Positions 6,280 through 7,089 of a DNA stretch of 7,089 nt are shown one piece after another. Numbering within the stretch: position 1 is the stretch's first letter; each line of letters starts with the position of its first letter. Source of the DNA: Candidatus Thioglobus sp. (GTDB lineage: Bacteria > Pseudomonadota > Gammaproteobacteria > PS1 > Thioglobaceae); NCBI GenBank assembly GCA_003978185.1, contig QOAH01000058.1, forward strand, positions 1-7,089, written 5' to 3'. The notes under the pieces were generated by a model. That model saw only the letters and a list, made by a program, of their open reading frames with translations. It had not been told where the DNA came from and did not search any database. The position numbers were made by a program, and so were the translations under genes.

Positions 6280-7089
6280 TTAACTATTGCGGTTTTCCAC
6301 ATTTTTTTTATTATTTTTGGTAATGAGAGCGTAGTAAAAACCATCGAATTCAGCATTAGGCAGTTGTTGCCTGCCAATGACTGTTTTCATGCCCCAATCT
6401 AAATCAATTTTAATTTCACTAGCATCGTCATGACTGTAAAGAAAGTCAGCGATTTGAAATTCATTTTCAGCTTTTAGAATAGAGCAAGTTGCGTAAAGCA
6501 AAGTGCCGCCAGGTTTTAGCATTTGCCACAAATTATCCAAAATTTGAGCTTGTAGCTCAACCAAGGCAGTAATATCTTTAGGCTTTCTAAGTAGCTTTAT
6601 GTCGGGATGACGACGAATCACACCGGTAGCCGAACAAGGGGCATCGAGTAGAATTTTGTCAAAGTGTTTTCCATTCCACCAGTCTTGCTGCTGGGCATCA
6701 CCTTGAATAATTTCTATATTGTTAATGTTAAAGCGCTGTGCATTTTGCTTGACCCTCTCCAATCTTTGTTTGTCACTGTCTAAGGCAATAATGCTGGATT
6801 CTGGTGCTAATTCACTAAGATGGGTACTCTTACCACCGGGGGCACTACAAGCATCGAGAATAAGGTCAGTATTTTGTGGATCTAATAAGGGTGCAGATAA
6901 TTGTGGCGAGGCATCTTGAATGTAGCATGATCCGGTTTCAAAATCAGGTAAATCATAAACACTCACTGGCTTGTCTAAAACCAAAGCTTGAGGTGCAACA
7001 TTTAAAGGCTTACTGGTAATGCCCGCCTGATCTAATGATTGCCGATAATCTGCTATTGGGTATTTCGGATGTACGCGAATGGTCATTGG
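6280..7089 (-). CDS. rsmB: 16S rRNA (cytosine-967-C5)-methyltransferase RsmB, C-terminal part (5' end outside window)
   Basis: RsmB (Fmu/Sun) uses S-adenosylmethionine to methylate C5 of C967 in 16S rRNA of the small subunit. The frame runs to the window edge, and the last complete codon there encodes proline, giving PMTIRV, which matches the internal PPMTLRV of E. coli RsmB. The ATG at 7086 is therefore internal, and roughly 170 N-terminal residues, including the NusB-like RNA-binding domain, are missing. Numbering from that Met, the SAM-binding motif DACSAPGGKS is at 78-87, motif IV DAPCSATG has C151, and motif VI ATCS has the nucleophile C201. The 50-residue cysteine spacing equals that of E. 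coli (325 and 375). The conserved end DGFYYALITK is followed by an extra Lys/Asn-rich tail of about 11 residues. It is convergent with lon and shares its terminator. In E. coli the gene follows fmt, which might lie just beyond the right edge. Confidence 0.95.
   Translation of the reverse strand, partial: PMTIRVHPKYPIADYRQSLDQAGITSKPLNVAPQALVLDKPVSVYDLPDFETGSCYIQDASPQLSAPLLDPQNTDLILDACSAPGGKSTHLSELAPESSIIALDSDKQRLERVKQNAQRFNINNIEIIQGDAQQQDWWNGKHFDKILLDAPCSATGVIRRHPDIKLLRKPKDITALVELQAQILDNLWQMLKPGGTLLYATCSILKAENEFQIADFLYSHDDASEIKIDLDWGMKTVIGRQQLPNAEFDGFYYALITKNNKKNVENRNS

Noticed and set aside
6269..6284. GTTAA/TTAAC inverted repeat across the rsmB stop
   Set aside because: Only five weak AT-rich pairs, expected by chance, and the strong terminator lies next to it.
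6544..6560. Hairpin TTGAGCT-TGT-AGCTCAA in rsmB
   Set aside because: A 7-bp stem inside conserved coding sequence with no proper T tract on either strand; not supported as a terminator.
7084..7086. ATG on the minus strand as the rsmB start
   Set aside because: It matches the internal PPMTLRV of E. coli RsmB, the preceding codon also encodes proline, and the N-terminal domain would be missing. The gene runs off the window.
1..7089. A mobile element, CRISPR array, RNA gene or novel multi-gene system
   Set aside because: Every stretch longer than 63 bases is covered by intact or edge-truncated housekeeping genes; no transposase, integrase, spaced repeat array or tRNA/rRNA-like sequence is visible.

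Overview
The window carries a compact proteostasis operon from what looks like a low-GC (about 40% by eye) gammaproteobacterium. All six genes are recognisable housekeeping proteins with strong resemblance to their E. coli counterparts, and all six end in TAA. The order tig-clpP-clpX-(x)-lon is the classic proteobacterial arrangement. The lineage cannot be fixed from this sequence alone; an AT-rich marine group such as SUP05/Thioglobaceae is only a guess.

Layout. Positions 1-705 hold the 3' half of tig (trigger factor, 5' end cut by the window edge). clpP (706-1302) starts on the base after the tig stop codon. clpX (1316-2572) follows after 13 bases with a strong ribosome binding site. hflX (2591-3907) follows after 18 bases and starts with TTG. 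lon (3880-6216) overlaps the end of hflX by 28 bases. A perfect 15-base-arm inverted repeat (6223-6255) forms a terminator with T tracts on both strands. It closes the lon operon and also serves the convergent gene rsmB (6280 to the window edge, minus strand, 5' end missing). The only noncoding stretch longer than 20 bases is the 63-base lon-rsmB gap.

How the genes fit together. Trigger factor meets nascent chains at the ribosome exit tunnel. ClpX unfolds tagged or damaged proteins into the ClpP chamber. HflX is a GTPase that splits stalled or heat-damaged ribosomes, and Lon degrades misfolded proteins. The tight spacing indicates one transcript whose main promoter lies upstream of the window. 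The notable departure from the E. coli order is hflX between clpX and lon, where E. coli has hflX beside hfq and hflK/hflC. In addition, hupB does not follow lon. A possible heat-shock-type promoter lies inside the end of hflX just upstream of lon. RsmB (16S rRNA m5C methyltransferase) belongs to a separate, oppositely oriented unit.

I found no mobile elements, CRISPR arrays, RNA genes or undescribed multi-gene system. The interesting points concern gene order, translation coupling and local regulatory structure.
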